Of a DNA stretch of 64,000 bases, positions 53,939 to 62,517 are shown in pieces. Below the pieces are notes generated by a model, which worked only from the letters and a program-made list of their open reading frames with translations, had not been told where the DNA came from and made no database searches. How positions within the stretch are numbered: position 1 is the stretch's first letter; each line of letters starts with the position of its first letter. The position numbers were made by a program, and so were the translations under genes. Source of the DNA: Bradyrhizobium sp. ORS 285 (lineage in GTDB: Bacteria > Pseudomonadota > Alphaproteobacteria > Rhizobiales > Xanthobacteraceae); assembly GCF_900176205.1 (NCBI RefSeq), contig NZ_LT859959.1, forward strand, positions 558,001 to 622,000, in the 5' to 3' direction.

Positions 53939-55741
53939 TCAGCGCGCAGGCGCCTCCAGCGCCGCCGCCGAACGGCCCACTGATCCTGGCGGCCGCGGCG
54001 GCGCATTCGGATTGCGCACGGTCGGGGGGCGCGGCTGTGCCGGCTGTTGTTGCTGCTGCGGCGCGCCGAAGCCGAAGAAGTCGCGCATGCCGTTCTGATT
54101 GGCCTGACCGTTCGGGTTCGGCTGCTGCGTCTGGCTGGGCGCCGTCTGGCCGGGTGCAGCCGGGGTGGTCGGCCGCTTCGGCCGCTGCTGCGGCGGCAGC
54201 TGACCGGGGCTTGCGGGCGCGGGCTCCGGTGACGTCGCCGCGACCGGCGTATCCGGCTTGCTCAGCTCCTTCGGCGGCTCCTTGGCCTGTTCACGGCCGA
54301 CCTCGCGGCGCGGCCAGACGAAATCGTCGGCGCGCCCGGCCGGCGGGCTGAGCGCCTCGCCCTTGACCAGGGTGCGCGCGGCCAGCGCATCGACCGCGGC
54401 GGGACGAGAGCCGGGGCCACCGAGCAGTTGGTCGGTGCCGACCGATGACGCCACCAGCGGCAGGATCGGTCCGGCCACCGGGCGTGGCGCGGGCTGACCA
54501 GGCACCGCATTGGCGTCTGGCGTCGCCGGCTCGGTCGGCAACTCCAGCGGGGCGGAGCGGGCCGCGAGCAGGCGGTTGATCTCGCGCTCGGCATAGTGCG
54601 CGAGCTTGCGCGCGCCGGGTTTGGTGAAATAGACGCCGTCATAGGAGCGCAGCTGGCGGATCTGGCCCTCGAAGTCCGGACCCTTCTGCAGGAAGCGGCC
54701 GGCTTCGTCGACGAAGCCATCCCAGACGTCGACATAGGTGATGCCAGCCTTGCCGGCGGCGTCGCGATAGAGCGAATCGAGGAACAGGCTGTCGGCGGTG
54801 CCCTTCGGGCCGCGCACCGCGGGCAGGCCGACCCAGAGCACCGGCACTCCCTTGCTCTTGGCGACCGCGATCATCTCCTCGATCTTCTTGGTATAGAGCT
54901 CGACCCAGCGCTCGTCGCGGAATTCGTACAGGGCGCCCGGCGCCCGCGCGGTCTTTTCCGGCGCGGCGACCGCAGGCGTGTCGTTGTCGGCCTCGTCCTG
55001 TGGCAGCTCGCTGTCGGCCGGCTTGGCGGCCGTGTCGGCCTTCGCATCGGGCTTGGCATCGGTCTTGGCTTCGCCGGACTTCGGATCGCCCGGCTTGCTG
55101 TCAGCCGGCTTTGCTTCACCCGGCTTGGCCTTGGCGTCCTTCTTGGTCTTGTCCGCCTTCTTGTCGTCGGGCTTGTCGGTCTTCTCCACCGCCGGCTCGC
55201 GGATCGGGAGACGGTCGTTGAGGCCGAGCATGATGACGATCGCATCGGCCCGCTCAGTCGCTAGGATGCCCTTGGCGGCGGCGGCCCAATCAGCCGGCTC
55301 ACCCTTGGGCTGGTATTTGATTAGGCCGGAGTTGGTCTTGATCCGGCGCGTGATGCCCATGTCGGGCTGCTCGGAATAGGCATCCTCGAGGCCATAGGCC
55401 AGCCAGTCGGCCATGCCGTCGCCGAGCACCAGCACGTAGCGCTCCGGCGCATTGGCATTGTCGCGCCTCTCCGGTGGCGGCGCCTTGGAATAATCCTGCT
55501 GCACCCGCTTCGGCTGCTGCGGCTGGAACGGCGCAAAGAAGTCGCTGCCGAACCATCCGCCACCGCCACCGCCGCCGCGCTGCGGCCCCGGCCGGGGCGG
55601 GGGCGACGAGAATGGGTTGAAGTTGAAGAACTGGGCCGAGGCCGGGCCGGTGATCCCAACCAGCATGGCGATCACAACGGCCAAGACGACCGCCGGGCCG
55701 GGCTCGTTCAACAGCTTGAGAAGGAACTTCAGCTTTGACAT
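53939..55741 (-). CDS. DUF459 (SGNH-hydrolase-like) exported protein
   Basis: 600 residues from the ATG at 55741; an ATG at 55786 is also in frame. An N-terminal hydrophobic segment (VVLAVVIAMLVGITGPASAQ) serves export. A Pro/Gly-rich stretch (about 40-100) leads to the SGNH-like core: LVLGDGMADWLAYGLEDAY, LGLNDR, and the C-terminal YFTKPGARKLAHYAE. The usual nucleophile Ser is Gly. An insert of about 70 residues (about 190-262) rich in Lys, Ala, Asp and Pro interrupts the core, and the last 150 residues are Pro/Gln-rich. It may act on cell-wall or polysaccharide acyl groups, but catalysis is doubtful. Confidence 0.83.
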   Translation of the reverse strand: MSKLKFLLKLLNEPGPAVVLAVVIAMLVGITGPASAQFFNFNPFSSPPPRPGPQRGGGGGGGWFGSDFFAPFQPQQPKRVQQDYSKAPPPERRDNANAPERYVLVLGDGMADWLAYGLEDAYSEQPDMGITRRIKTNSGLIKYQPKGEPADWAAAAKGILATERADAIVIMLGLNDRLPIREPAVEKTDKPDDKKADKTKKDAKAKPGEAKPADSKPGDPKSGEAKTDAKPDAKADTAAKPADSELPQDEADNDTPAVAAPEKTARAPGALYEFRDERWVELYTKKIEEMIAVAKSKGVPVLWVGLPAVRGPKGTADSLFLDSLYRDAAGKAGITYVDVWDGFVDEAGRFLQKGPDFEGQIRQLRSYDGVYFTKPGARKLAHYAEREINRLLAARSAPLELPTEPATPDANAVPGQPAPRPVAGPILPLVASSVGTDQLLGGPGSRPAAVDALAARTLVKGEALSPPAGRADDFVWPRREVGREQAKEPPKELSKPDTPVAATSPEPAPASPGQLPPQQRPKRPTTPAAPGQTAPSQTQQPNPNGQANQNGMRDFFGFGAPQQQQQPAQPRPPTVRNPNAPPRPPGSVGRSAAALEAPAR

Positions 55742-55891
55742 GCGCACCCGTCCGCGCCGCCGCGCGTCGAAATCGTGACAGTCCATATAATAGGACCCGA
55801 ATCAGGCCGCAAACGGGCATTCACCGGATGGTGTTGATGTCCGCCGGCAATCGCCCCGAAAGGTTACCGGGAACGGCCCGATCGAGGCCGA

Positions 55892-57295
55892 TCAGCGCCC
55901 CCGCAGCCGTTCCAGCACGTCGGAGGTGGCAAAACCGTCCGCCGGTGCCCCGATCGAGGCCTGGAAGTTCCGCAGCGCCTCGCGGGTCTGGCCGCCGAAC
56001 TGGCCGTCCGGGGTTCCGCGGTAGAAGCCGCGATCGGCCAGCAATTGCTGCAATTCGAGCCGTTCCGCGCGTGACAAAGTGCGCTCCTCGCGCGGCCAGG
56101 CCTGCACGAACGGCGGCGCGCCGCGCAGCCGGTCGGCGAAATGGCCGATCGCCAGCGCATAGGCTTCCGCCGGGTTGTATTTCATGATGACGCGGAAGTT
56201 CTGCAGCATCAGGAAGCCTGGACCCTGCGCGCCCGCCGGGGCCAGCAGATAGGCTTTCTCGGTCGTCGCCGGGAACGGCTGGCCATTGGCGCGCTTCAGG
56301 CCGAGCTGCTCCCACTGACTGAGGCTCATGCTCTTGGCGCGGTCGGCCAGCATGTAGTTGAAGCCCTGGGGCACCGCGACCTCGTAGCCCCAGCTCTGGC
56401 CGCTCTGCCAGCCGTCCTTCTTGAGGTTGTTGGCGGTCGAGGCGATCAGGTCGGCTGGGTTGTCGACGACGTCGCGGCGGCCGTCGCCATCGGCATCGAC
56501 GGCGAAGCGCTTGAACGCGGTCGGCATGAATTGCGTGGGGCCGAATGCGCCGGCCCAGGAGCCGCGCATCTGCTCCGGCCTGAGATCGCCGCGATTGAGG
56601 ATCTCCAGCGCCGACAGGAATTCATCCTTGAAATAGGCCTGGCGGCGGCCGATGCAGGCCAGCGTCGCGGTCGATTGCAGCACGCTGCGATCGCCGATCT
56701 GCGTCGAGTAGTTGGATTCGATGCCCCAGATCGCGGCGATGATGTAGCGGTCGACGCCATAGGCACGCTCGGTCGCGTCGAACTGCGCCTTGTACTTCGC
56801 CAGCACCTCGCGTCCCTTGGCCAGCCGGTTGTCGTTCACCAGGATGTCGAGATAGTCCCAGATCGACTTGGTGAATTCCGGCTGCGCATCGAGCAGGTCC
56901 ATGATGCGCAGGTCCGGCGACAGGCCGGCTGTGAATCGCTGGAAATTATCCTGGGTGATGTTGCGCCGTGCGGCATCTGGCCACATGCCGGCGACGCAGG
57001 CGTCGAAATTGCCGGCCGCCTCGCGAATCGCCGCTGCCGTCATCAGCGGATGGCCGGAGGCGCCGTCCTCGCCGCTCCAGGGCTGCGGGCCGCCGGGGGA
57101 GGGGGCTTGCGCCGGTTGGCCCGGGCTCGGATTGCCCTTGGTCAGGGTGCCCGTGAACAGGTTGTCGAGAAAGTTCAGCGGTCCGCCGCTGGATTGCGCC
57201 GATGCGGAACCCGACACCATCGTGACCACAGTGACCACGGCCGCCGCAGTGGCGCCGGCTTTCAGAGCTGCCAGGATTCCGTTCCGTCGCGCCAT
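55892..57295 (-). CDS. Lytic murein transglycosylase (MltB/SLT_2) with peptidoglycan-binding domain
   Basis: 467 residues. Signal peptide about 1-34 (VVTMVSGSASAQ). The SLT_2 domain spans about 85-385, with catalytic E193 in AAIWGIESNYST, then GAFGPTQFMPTAFKRFAVD and WGYEVAVPQGFNY. A C-terminal peptidoglycan-binding domain (about 405-465) reads LQQLLADRGFYRGTPDGQFGGQTREALRNFQ. It cleaves glycan strands to anhydromuropeptides. The DUF459 gene lies 150 bases downstream on the same strand, a possible functional partner. Confidence 0.95.
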   Translation of the reverse strand: MARRNGILAALKAGATAAAVVTVVTMVSGSASAQSSGGPLNFLDNLFTGTLTKGNPSPGQPAQAPSPGGPQPWSGEDGASGHPLMTAAAIREAAGNFDACVAGMWPDAARRNITQDNFQRFTAGLSPDLRIMDLLDAQPEFTKSIWDYLDILVNDNRLAKGREVLAKYKAQFDATERAYGVDRYIIAAIWGIESNYSTQIGDRSVLQSTATLACIGRRQAYFKDEFLSALEILNRGDLRPEQMRGSWAGAFGPTQFMPTAFKRFAVDADGDGRRDVVDNPADLIASTANNLKKDGWQSGQSWGYEVAVPQGFNYMLADRAKSMSLSQWEQLGLKRANGQPFPATTEKAYLLAPAGAQGPGFLMLQNFRVIMKYNPAEAYALAIGHFADRLRGAPPFVQAWPREERTLSRAERLELQQLLADRGFYRGTPDGQFGGQTREALRNFQASIGAPADGFATSDVLERLRGR

Positions 57296-57513
57296 GTCTC
57301 GATCCAGATCGCCGGGAAAGACCAGCCTTCACGAGGCCCGGTCCTGCTTAACGGGAGATTAACAAGGTTAAGGATTTCCGCAGCGAAATTTAGCCCTTCT
57401 GTCGCCGCGAAGCGGAACACCGGACCAACATCCGCCTTTGTTCTCGGCTGCAAACCAGCTACCAACATGCGATCGGTTTCGCATTCATTCGTCACAAGGT
57501 TTAATCAGGCCCC

Positions 57514-58395
57514 ATGAAGATCCGCAAAGCCGTTTTTCCGGTCGCCGGCCTCGGCACCCGCGTCCTTCCCGCCACCAAGGCGATGCCGAAGGAGATGCTG
57601 ACGATCGTCGACAAGCCGCTCATCCAATACGTCTTCGACGAGGCCAAGGAAGCCGGCATCGAGCATTTCGTGTTCGTCACCGGCCGCAACAAGACCTCGA
57701 TCGAAGACCATTTCGACCGGATGTATGAGCTGGACGCGACGCTCGCGGCGCGCGGCAAGAAGACCGAGATGGATATCCTGGCCCGCGACCAGCCGGAGGC
57801 GGGCGCCGTCAGCTTCACCCGTCAGCAGGCCCCGCTCGGCCTCGGTCACGCGGTGTGGTGCGCGCGCGACATCGTCGGCGACGAGCCGTTCGCGGTGGTG
57901 CTGCCGGACGAACTGGTGCTCAACACGCCGGGCTGCCTCGCGCAGATGATCGCCGCCGCCAACAAGCTGCCGGAGAAGAGCAACGTGCTCGCCGTGCAGG
58001 AGGTGCCGGCCGATCAGACGCATCAATACGGCATCTGCGGCGTAGGCCCGCGCGACGGCAAGATCTTCGAGGTGGACGGCATGGTCGAGAAGCCGGCCAA
58101 GGGCACCGCGCCGTCGAACTTCTCGATCACCGGCCGCTACATCCTGCAGCCGGAGATCTTCAAGATCCTGGCGACCCAGGAGCGCGGCGCCGGCGGCGAG
58201 ATCCAGCTCACCGATGCGATGATCGGACTCTCGAAGACGCAGAAATTCTACGGCGTGGATTTCGACGGCGAGCGGCATGATTGCGGCTCGAAGTCCGGCT
58301 TCCTCAAGGCCAACATCGCCTTCGCCATGGCGCGGCCCGACCTGCGCGACGGCCTGCGCGAGGACATGAAGAAGTATCTCGAGAGCAAGGGCTGA
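57514..58395 (+). CDS. galU: UTP-glucose-1-phosphate uridylyltransferase
   Basis: 293 residues. The nucleotide-binding start is KAVFPVAGLGTRVLPATKAMPKEML, followed by VDKPLIQYVFDEA, EDHFDR, LGLGHAVWCAR and LPDEL. It makes UDP-glucose from UTP and glucose-1-phosphate, feeding exopolysaccharide, lipopolysaccharide and trehalose synthesis. The family length is about 290, so it is complete. It diverges from the transglycosylase gene. Confidence 0.97.
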   Translation: MKIRKAVFPVAGLGTRVLPATKAMPKEMLTIVDKPLIQYVFDEAKEAGIEHFVFVTGRNKTSIEDHFDRMYELDATLAARGKKTEMDILARDQPEAGAVSFTRQQAPLGLGHAVWCARDIVGDEPFAVVLPDELVLNTPGCLAQMIAAANKLPEKSNVLAVQEVPADQTHQYGICGVGPRDGKIFEVDGMVEKPAKGTAPSNFSITGRYILQPEIFKILATQERGAGGEIQLTDAMIGLSKTQKFYGVDFDGERHDCGSKSGFLKANIAFAMARPDLRDGLREDMKKYLESKG

Positions 58396-58424
58396 TCGCG
58401 GCGCTTGTTCAGATCTCATCACGC

Positions 58425-58449
58425 CGCTGGCGGCCTCACGCCGCCAGCG
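58425..58449. terminator. Hairpin between galU and the diguanylate cyclase gene
   Basis: A perfect 10-bp stem (58425-58434 with 58440-58449) has a 5-base loop. It lies at the junction of two convergent genes and overlaps the last codons of the cyclase gene. It lacks a T-run. Confidence 0.35.
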
Positions 58450-59944
58450 CGGCCGCGGGCTGTGGCCTTGGCACGGGCACGGTGATGCAGCGGTTGCGGC
58501 CGGCAGCCTTGGCCATGTAGAGCGCCTTGTCGGCGGCATTCATCAAGGTGGTCCAGTCCGTCTCGCGCGACGGCGTGACGCTGGCGACGCCGACGCTGAT
58601 CGAGGTGTTGGTCGCCTCGCCCGCCCACAAGGCGACCTTGTTGCGGATCGTCTCGGCAACGTGCAACGCGTCGGCCTGCGCGGTCGCCGGCAGCAGCACC
58701 GCGAACTCCTCGCCGCCATAGCGCGCCGCGCAGTCGCCGGCGCGCCGCACCGAATCCGAGATGCAGACGGCGATGCCGACCAGCACCTGGTCGCCGGCCT
58801 GGTGACCGTGGGTGTCGTTGTAGCACTTGAAGTGATCGGCATCGATCATCAGCAGCGCCAGCGGCACTTGCGCCCGCTGCGCGCGGCGCCACTCGATCTC
58901 GATGGTCTCGTCGAACTTGCGCCGGTTCTTCAGCCCGGTCAGCGGATCGGTGGTCGCGAGCCGCTCGAGCCGGGATTCGACCTTCGCGCGCAACTGGATC
59001 TCGCGCGCGGCGACCTGGGTGGCGGCGAGCACGAAGACGATCAGCGCCAGCATCAGGGCGCCGATCTGCGCCGCCTCGTTGCGCCAGACCGCGTAGACGC
59101 CGTCCCATGACCGGCTGGCCACCACGACCAGCGGGCCGCCGGCATTGCGCCACACCAGGAGGCGCGGCACGTCGTCCAGCGCGCCGGAGCTGCTCGACCA
59201 GCCGCTCGGCTCGCTCAAGGCGCGGGTCACGTCCGGCACGCGTGCGAGGTTGCGGCCGATGGCCGCTTGATCGAAGGGGGCGGTCACGATGATGGTGCCG
59301 TCGCGTCCGAACACCGTGATGCCGATGCCCGGTGCGAGCGAGAGCTGGCCGAACAGGTCGCGGAAATAGCTCAGCCGAATCGAGCCGGCGACGACGCCGG
59401 CGAAGCGTCCGTCGGGCGCGGAAATGCGCCGGCTCAAGACGATGGCGGTGCGGCCCTGATGCTCCGCGGGACGGCTGACATACAGGCCGGCGTCGGCGCG
59501 GTCGCGATGCACCTGGAAGAACGCGGTGTCGCTGCGATCGTCCGGCAACGGATCGAGCGTGGCCGAGTCGATGGCGAGACGGCCCTTGGCGTCGAACACC
59601 TGGATGGCGCCGAAATTCTTCGCCGTGGAGGCGCGGTCGAACAGGATCAGGTGACGGATCGGCTTGCTGACCTCGTTGATTTCGGGCAGCAACATGTTGC
59701 CGGCGACCGCGCGCAGCGAGAGATCGTAGAGCTCGATGTTGCGGCTGATGTCGGCGCCGATGCCGGCGGCGAGGTTTTCCAGCGCCTGCCGGGCGCGTAC
59801 CTCCTCGCCGCGGCGCAGGTCGATCATGACGCTGGCGCAGATGGCGGAGAAGCCGATGATGGTGGAGATGGAGCAGGTGACGAGCGTGCGTGCCGAGAGA
59901 CGCCAAGGCAGCTTTGCCCGGCCTGTTCGGCGTGTCCAGCGCAT
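58436..59944 (-). CDS. Membrane diguanylate cyclase with periplasmic dCACHE-like sensor
   Basis: 502 residues. A membrane helix at about 20-42, a periplasmic sensor of the double-CACHE type (about 45-285, containing RASTAKNFGAIQVFDAKGRLAID and SRPAEHQGRTAIVLSRR), and a second helix near 290-312 precede a GGDEF domain. The active loop is GGEEF at 410-414. An RAGD inhibitory site sits five residues upstream, so product inhibition by c-di-GMP is expected. It synthesises c-di-GMP from GTP. There is no EAL domain. It ends opposite galU. Confidence 0.94.
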   Translation of the reverse strand: MRWTRRTGRAKLPWRLSARTLVTCSISTIIGFSAICASVMIDLRRGEEVRARQALENLAAGIGADISRNIELYDLSLRAVAGNMLLPEINEVSKPIRHLILFDRASTAKNFGAIQVFDAKGRLAIDSATLDPLPDDRSDTAFFQVHRDRADAGLYVSRPAEHQGRTAIVLSRRISAPDGRFAGVVAGSIRLSYFRDLFGQLSLAPGIGITVFGRDGTIIVTAPFDQAAIGRNLARVPDVTRALSEPSGWSSSSGALDDVPRLLVWRNAGGPLVVVASRSWDGVYAVWRNEAAQIGALMLALIVFVLAATQVAAREIQLRAKVESRLERLATTDPLTGLKNRRKFDETIEIEWRRAQRAQVPLALLMIDADHFKCYNDTHGHQAGDQVLVGIAVCISDSVRRAGDCAARYGGEEFAVLLPATAQADALHVAETIRNKVALWAGEATNTSISVGVASVTPSRETDWTTLMNAADKALYMAKAAGRNRCITVPVPRPQPAAALAA

Positions 59945-60056
59945 CGGCTCGTCCCGTCCCCGTGGAGTCCCGTCCGTAGACTGACGGATACGTCGAAGTA
60001 ACTCATGTTAGGTTAACGAGTGGTGCGTTGCAGGCTGCGTTGCGCCCGGCCACCCA

Positions 60057-60332
60057 GTGAGATGGAATTGCAATTTGCCCGACTATGACGCCCTAAGGGA
60101 CTACCTCAAGCGGCAGACCCGTCCCGAACTGGTGCTCAGCCTCGTCGAGATCGAGGAGCTGATCGGCGACAGTCTGCCGCGCGCCTCGCAACGCGCCTCG
60201 TGGTGGGACAGCCTGCGGAGTCCGCAGGAGAAGATGCCGCAACGCGAGGCCTGCCTTGCGGCCGGCTATGTCGCCACCCGGCTGCCCGACGGCGCCGGCG
60301 TCCGCTTCCGCAAGCTGAAGCCGCCGCGCTGA
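60057..60332 (+). CDS. Small conserved protein (DUF7662-like)
   Basis: 91 residues from a GTG at 60057, or 85 from a TTG at 60075; neither has a good ribosome-binding site. The pattern YDALRDYLKRQTRPELVLSLVEIEELIGDSLPRAS, then WWDSL, then a C-terminal AAGYVATRLPDGAGVRFRK recalls small DUF7662-type proteins found alone or fused to DNA-related domains. No function is known. Codon use is like the neighbours. Confidence 0.6.
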   Translation: MRWNCNLPDYDALRDYLKRQTRPELVLSLVEIEELIGDSLPRASQRASWWDSLRSPQEKMPQREACLAAGYVATRLPDGAGVRFRKLKPPR

Positions 60333-60468
60333 GCAGCCGCGCTGCGGCAAATGGCCCGGATCATGCCTATCGGCTGCAGGCGTATAGCCGTGCAGCGCGC
60401 GGAACTTGAAGCACGATGGCCGTGCGCTTCAACTGCATCACAGACTTACGGCTTGGAGAAGAACGACA

Positions 60469-62262
60469 GTGAACGAACAGGACCTGCGTCACGAGATTGC
60501 GGCGGTCAAGGATGGGCGGCTCTCGCGCCGCGAGTTCGTGCAGCGGATGCTGGCGCTCGGGCTCACCGCGCCGCTCGCGGGCATGATGCTGGCGCATTCC
60601 GGGGTCGCGATGGCGGCGCAGGAATTTCCCTACAAGCCGACCAAGGCCGGCGGCGGCGGGCCGCTGAAGATTCTGTTCTGGCAGGCACCGACCCTGCTCA
60701 ATCCGCACTTCGCCATCGGCGCCAAGGACCAGGAAGCGGCGCGCGCGTTCTACGAGCCGCTGGCCGGATGGGATGCCGACGGCAATCTCGTGCCGGTGCT
60801 TGCAACCGAGATTCCCAGCGTGGCCAACGGCACCCTTGCGGCCGACGGGACCTGGGTGACCTGGAAGCTCAAGCCGGGCGTGAAGTGGCACGACGGCACG
60901 CCGTTCACGGCCGACGACGTGATCTTCAATTGGCAGTTCGCCACCAATCCGGAGACGTCGTCGGTCACCATCGCCGACTACAAGGACATCAAGACGATCG
61001 AGCGGATCGACGATCACACCGTCCGCCTGGTGTTCGCGCAGCCGACGCCGCTGTGGTTCACGGCCTTCGTCGGCGGTCGCGGCGCGATCATTCCGAAGCA
61101 TCTGTTCGGCGACTATATCGGTGCGAAGTCGCGCGAGGCGCCGAACAATCTGAAGCCGGTCGGCACCGGGGCCTATCTGTTCGTCGACTTCAAGCCGGGC
61201 GACATGCTGACCGCCAAGCTCAATCCCAACTACCACGTGCCGAACCGTCCCTTTTTCGACACGCTGGAGATCAAGGGCGGCGGCGACGCTGTCTCGGCGG
61301 CGCGCGCGGTGCTGCAGACCGGCGAATATGACTACGCCTGGAATCTGCAGGTCGAGGACGAGATCCTGGTCAAGCTCGAGGCTGGCGGCACCGGCGTTGC
61401 CGAGATCGTGGCGACCGGCAATCTCGAATTCATCATGCTCAACGCTACCGATCCTAACGTCGAAGTCGACGGCGAGCGCGCGAGCCTCAAGACCAAGCAT
61501 CCGCTGTTCTCCGATCCCGCGGTGCGCGAGGCGATCAATCTCTTGATCGACCGCGCCTCGATCCAGAAGTTCATCTACGGCCGCGGCGGCATCGCCACGG
61601 CGAACTGCGTCAACAATCCCGAGCGCTATCGCTCCAAGAACACGAGCTTCGAGTTCAACATCGAGAAGGCCAATAAAATTCTCGAAGAGGCCGGCTGGAA
61701 GAAGGGCGCGAGCGGCCTGCGCGAGAAGGACGGCAAGCCGCTCAAATTCGTGTTTCAGACCTCGACCAACGGGCCGCGGCAGAAGAACCAGGCGATCATC
61801 AAGCAGGCCTGCCAGAAGGCGGGCATCGAGATCGAGCTGAAATCGGTGGTGGGCTCGGTGTTCTTCTCCAGCGACGTCGCCAATCCAGACACCTACTCGC
61901 ATTTCTATTGCGACATGGAGATGCTGATGATGACGATGTCGTCGCCGGAGCCGCAATCCTTCCTCAGCCAGTACGTCTCCTGGGAGGCGGCGACCAAGGC
62001 CAACAAATGGCAGGGCCGCAACGTCTCGCGCTGGCAGAACAAGGAGTATGACGATCTCTACAACGAGCTGCTGCGCGAGCTCGATCCGGTGAAGCGCGCC
62101 GCGCTCTACATCAAGCTCAACGATCTCGTCTGCGCGGGTCGCCATGTGCTGCCGGAGCTCAACCGTCCGCGTGTCAGTGGCGTCCGCAAGGGCCTGCAGA
62201 CCCATTCCTCGGGTTGGGACAACGATCTCTGGCAACTGCCCAACTGGTATCGCGAGAGCTGA
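60469..62262 (+). CDS. Peptide/opine-type ABC transporter substrate-binding protein, copy 1
   Basis: 597 residues from a GTG at 60469, eight bases after GGAGAAG and aligned with the ATG of the next copy. The twin-arginine signal LSRREFVQRMLALGLTAP precedes an SBP_bac_5 domain: FWQAPTLLNPHFAIGAKDQEA, VTWKLKPGVKWHDGTPFTADDV and ALYIKLNDLVC. It is an extracytoplasmic receptor for peptides, opines or related solutes. No permease or ATPase gene is in the window; they may lie beyond 64000. Confidence 0.93.
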   Translation: MNEQDLRHEIAAVKDGRLSRREFVQRMLALGLTAPLAGMMLAHSGVAMAAQEFPYKPTKAGGGGPLKILFWQAPTLLNPHFAIGAKDQEAARAFYEPLAGWDADGNLVPVLATEIPSVANGTLAADGTWVTWKLKPGVKWHDGTPFTADDVIFNWQFATNPETSSVTIADYKDIKTIERIDDHTVRLVFAQPTPLWFTAFVGGRGAIIPKHLFGDYIGAKSREAPNNLKPVGTGAYLFVDFKPGDMLTAKLNPNYHVPNRPFFDTLEIKGGGDAVSAARAVLQTGEYDYAWNLQVEDEILVKLEAGGTGVAEIVATGNLEFIMLNATDPNVEVDGERASLKTKHPLFSDPAVREAINLLIDRASIQKFIYGRGGIATANCVNNPERYRSKNTSFEFNIEKANKILEEAGWKKGASGLREKDGKPLKFVFQTSTNGPRQKNQAIIKQACQKAGIEIELKSVVGSVFFSSDVANPDTYSHFYCDMEMLMMTMSSPEPQSFLSQYVSWEAATKANKWQGRNVSRWQNKEYDDLYNELLRELDPVKRAALYIKLNDLVCAGRHVLPELNRPRVSGVRKGLQTHSSGWDNDLWQLPNWYRES

Positions 62263-62351
62263 GTGCGATCAGCACCACGCGCAAATCGCGCATGGTGTTC
62301 CGCTACGGTTGTTGATGTAGTTCCATTTTCCGGGGCCGCTCCGCAGCAAAT

Positions 62352-62379
62352 GATTGTCGCACTGCAAGGTGCGACAATC
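62352..62379 (+). terminator. Hairpin between the tandem binding-protein genes
   Basis: A perfect 11-bp stem (62352-62362 with 62369-62379) has the loop TGCAAG. Only a weak T-rich stretch follows, so it may be a partial terminator or an mRNA end protecting the first cistron. Confidence 0.5.
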
Positions 62380-62517
62380 GATCCATTCCTTCTTGCGAAA
62401 TTGGCCCGGATTCTGCTTTGACAGTCGCTTCGAAGGCTGATCCAATTTTGTGCAGCTCTGCGCTGATGCATCGCGGGGCGCTTTTTTTGGCATCAGCAAC
62501 ACCTTGGAGCCGATTGA

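Noticed and set aside
60367..62235. 622-codon minus-strand frame opposite the binding protein
   Set aside because: It is antisense to an intact SBP_bac_5 gene with a signal peptide, and no homology is recognisable.
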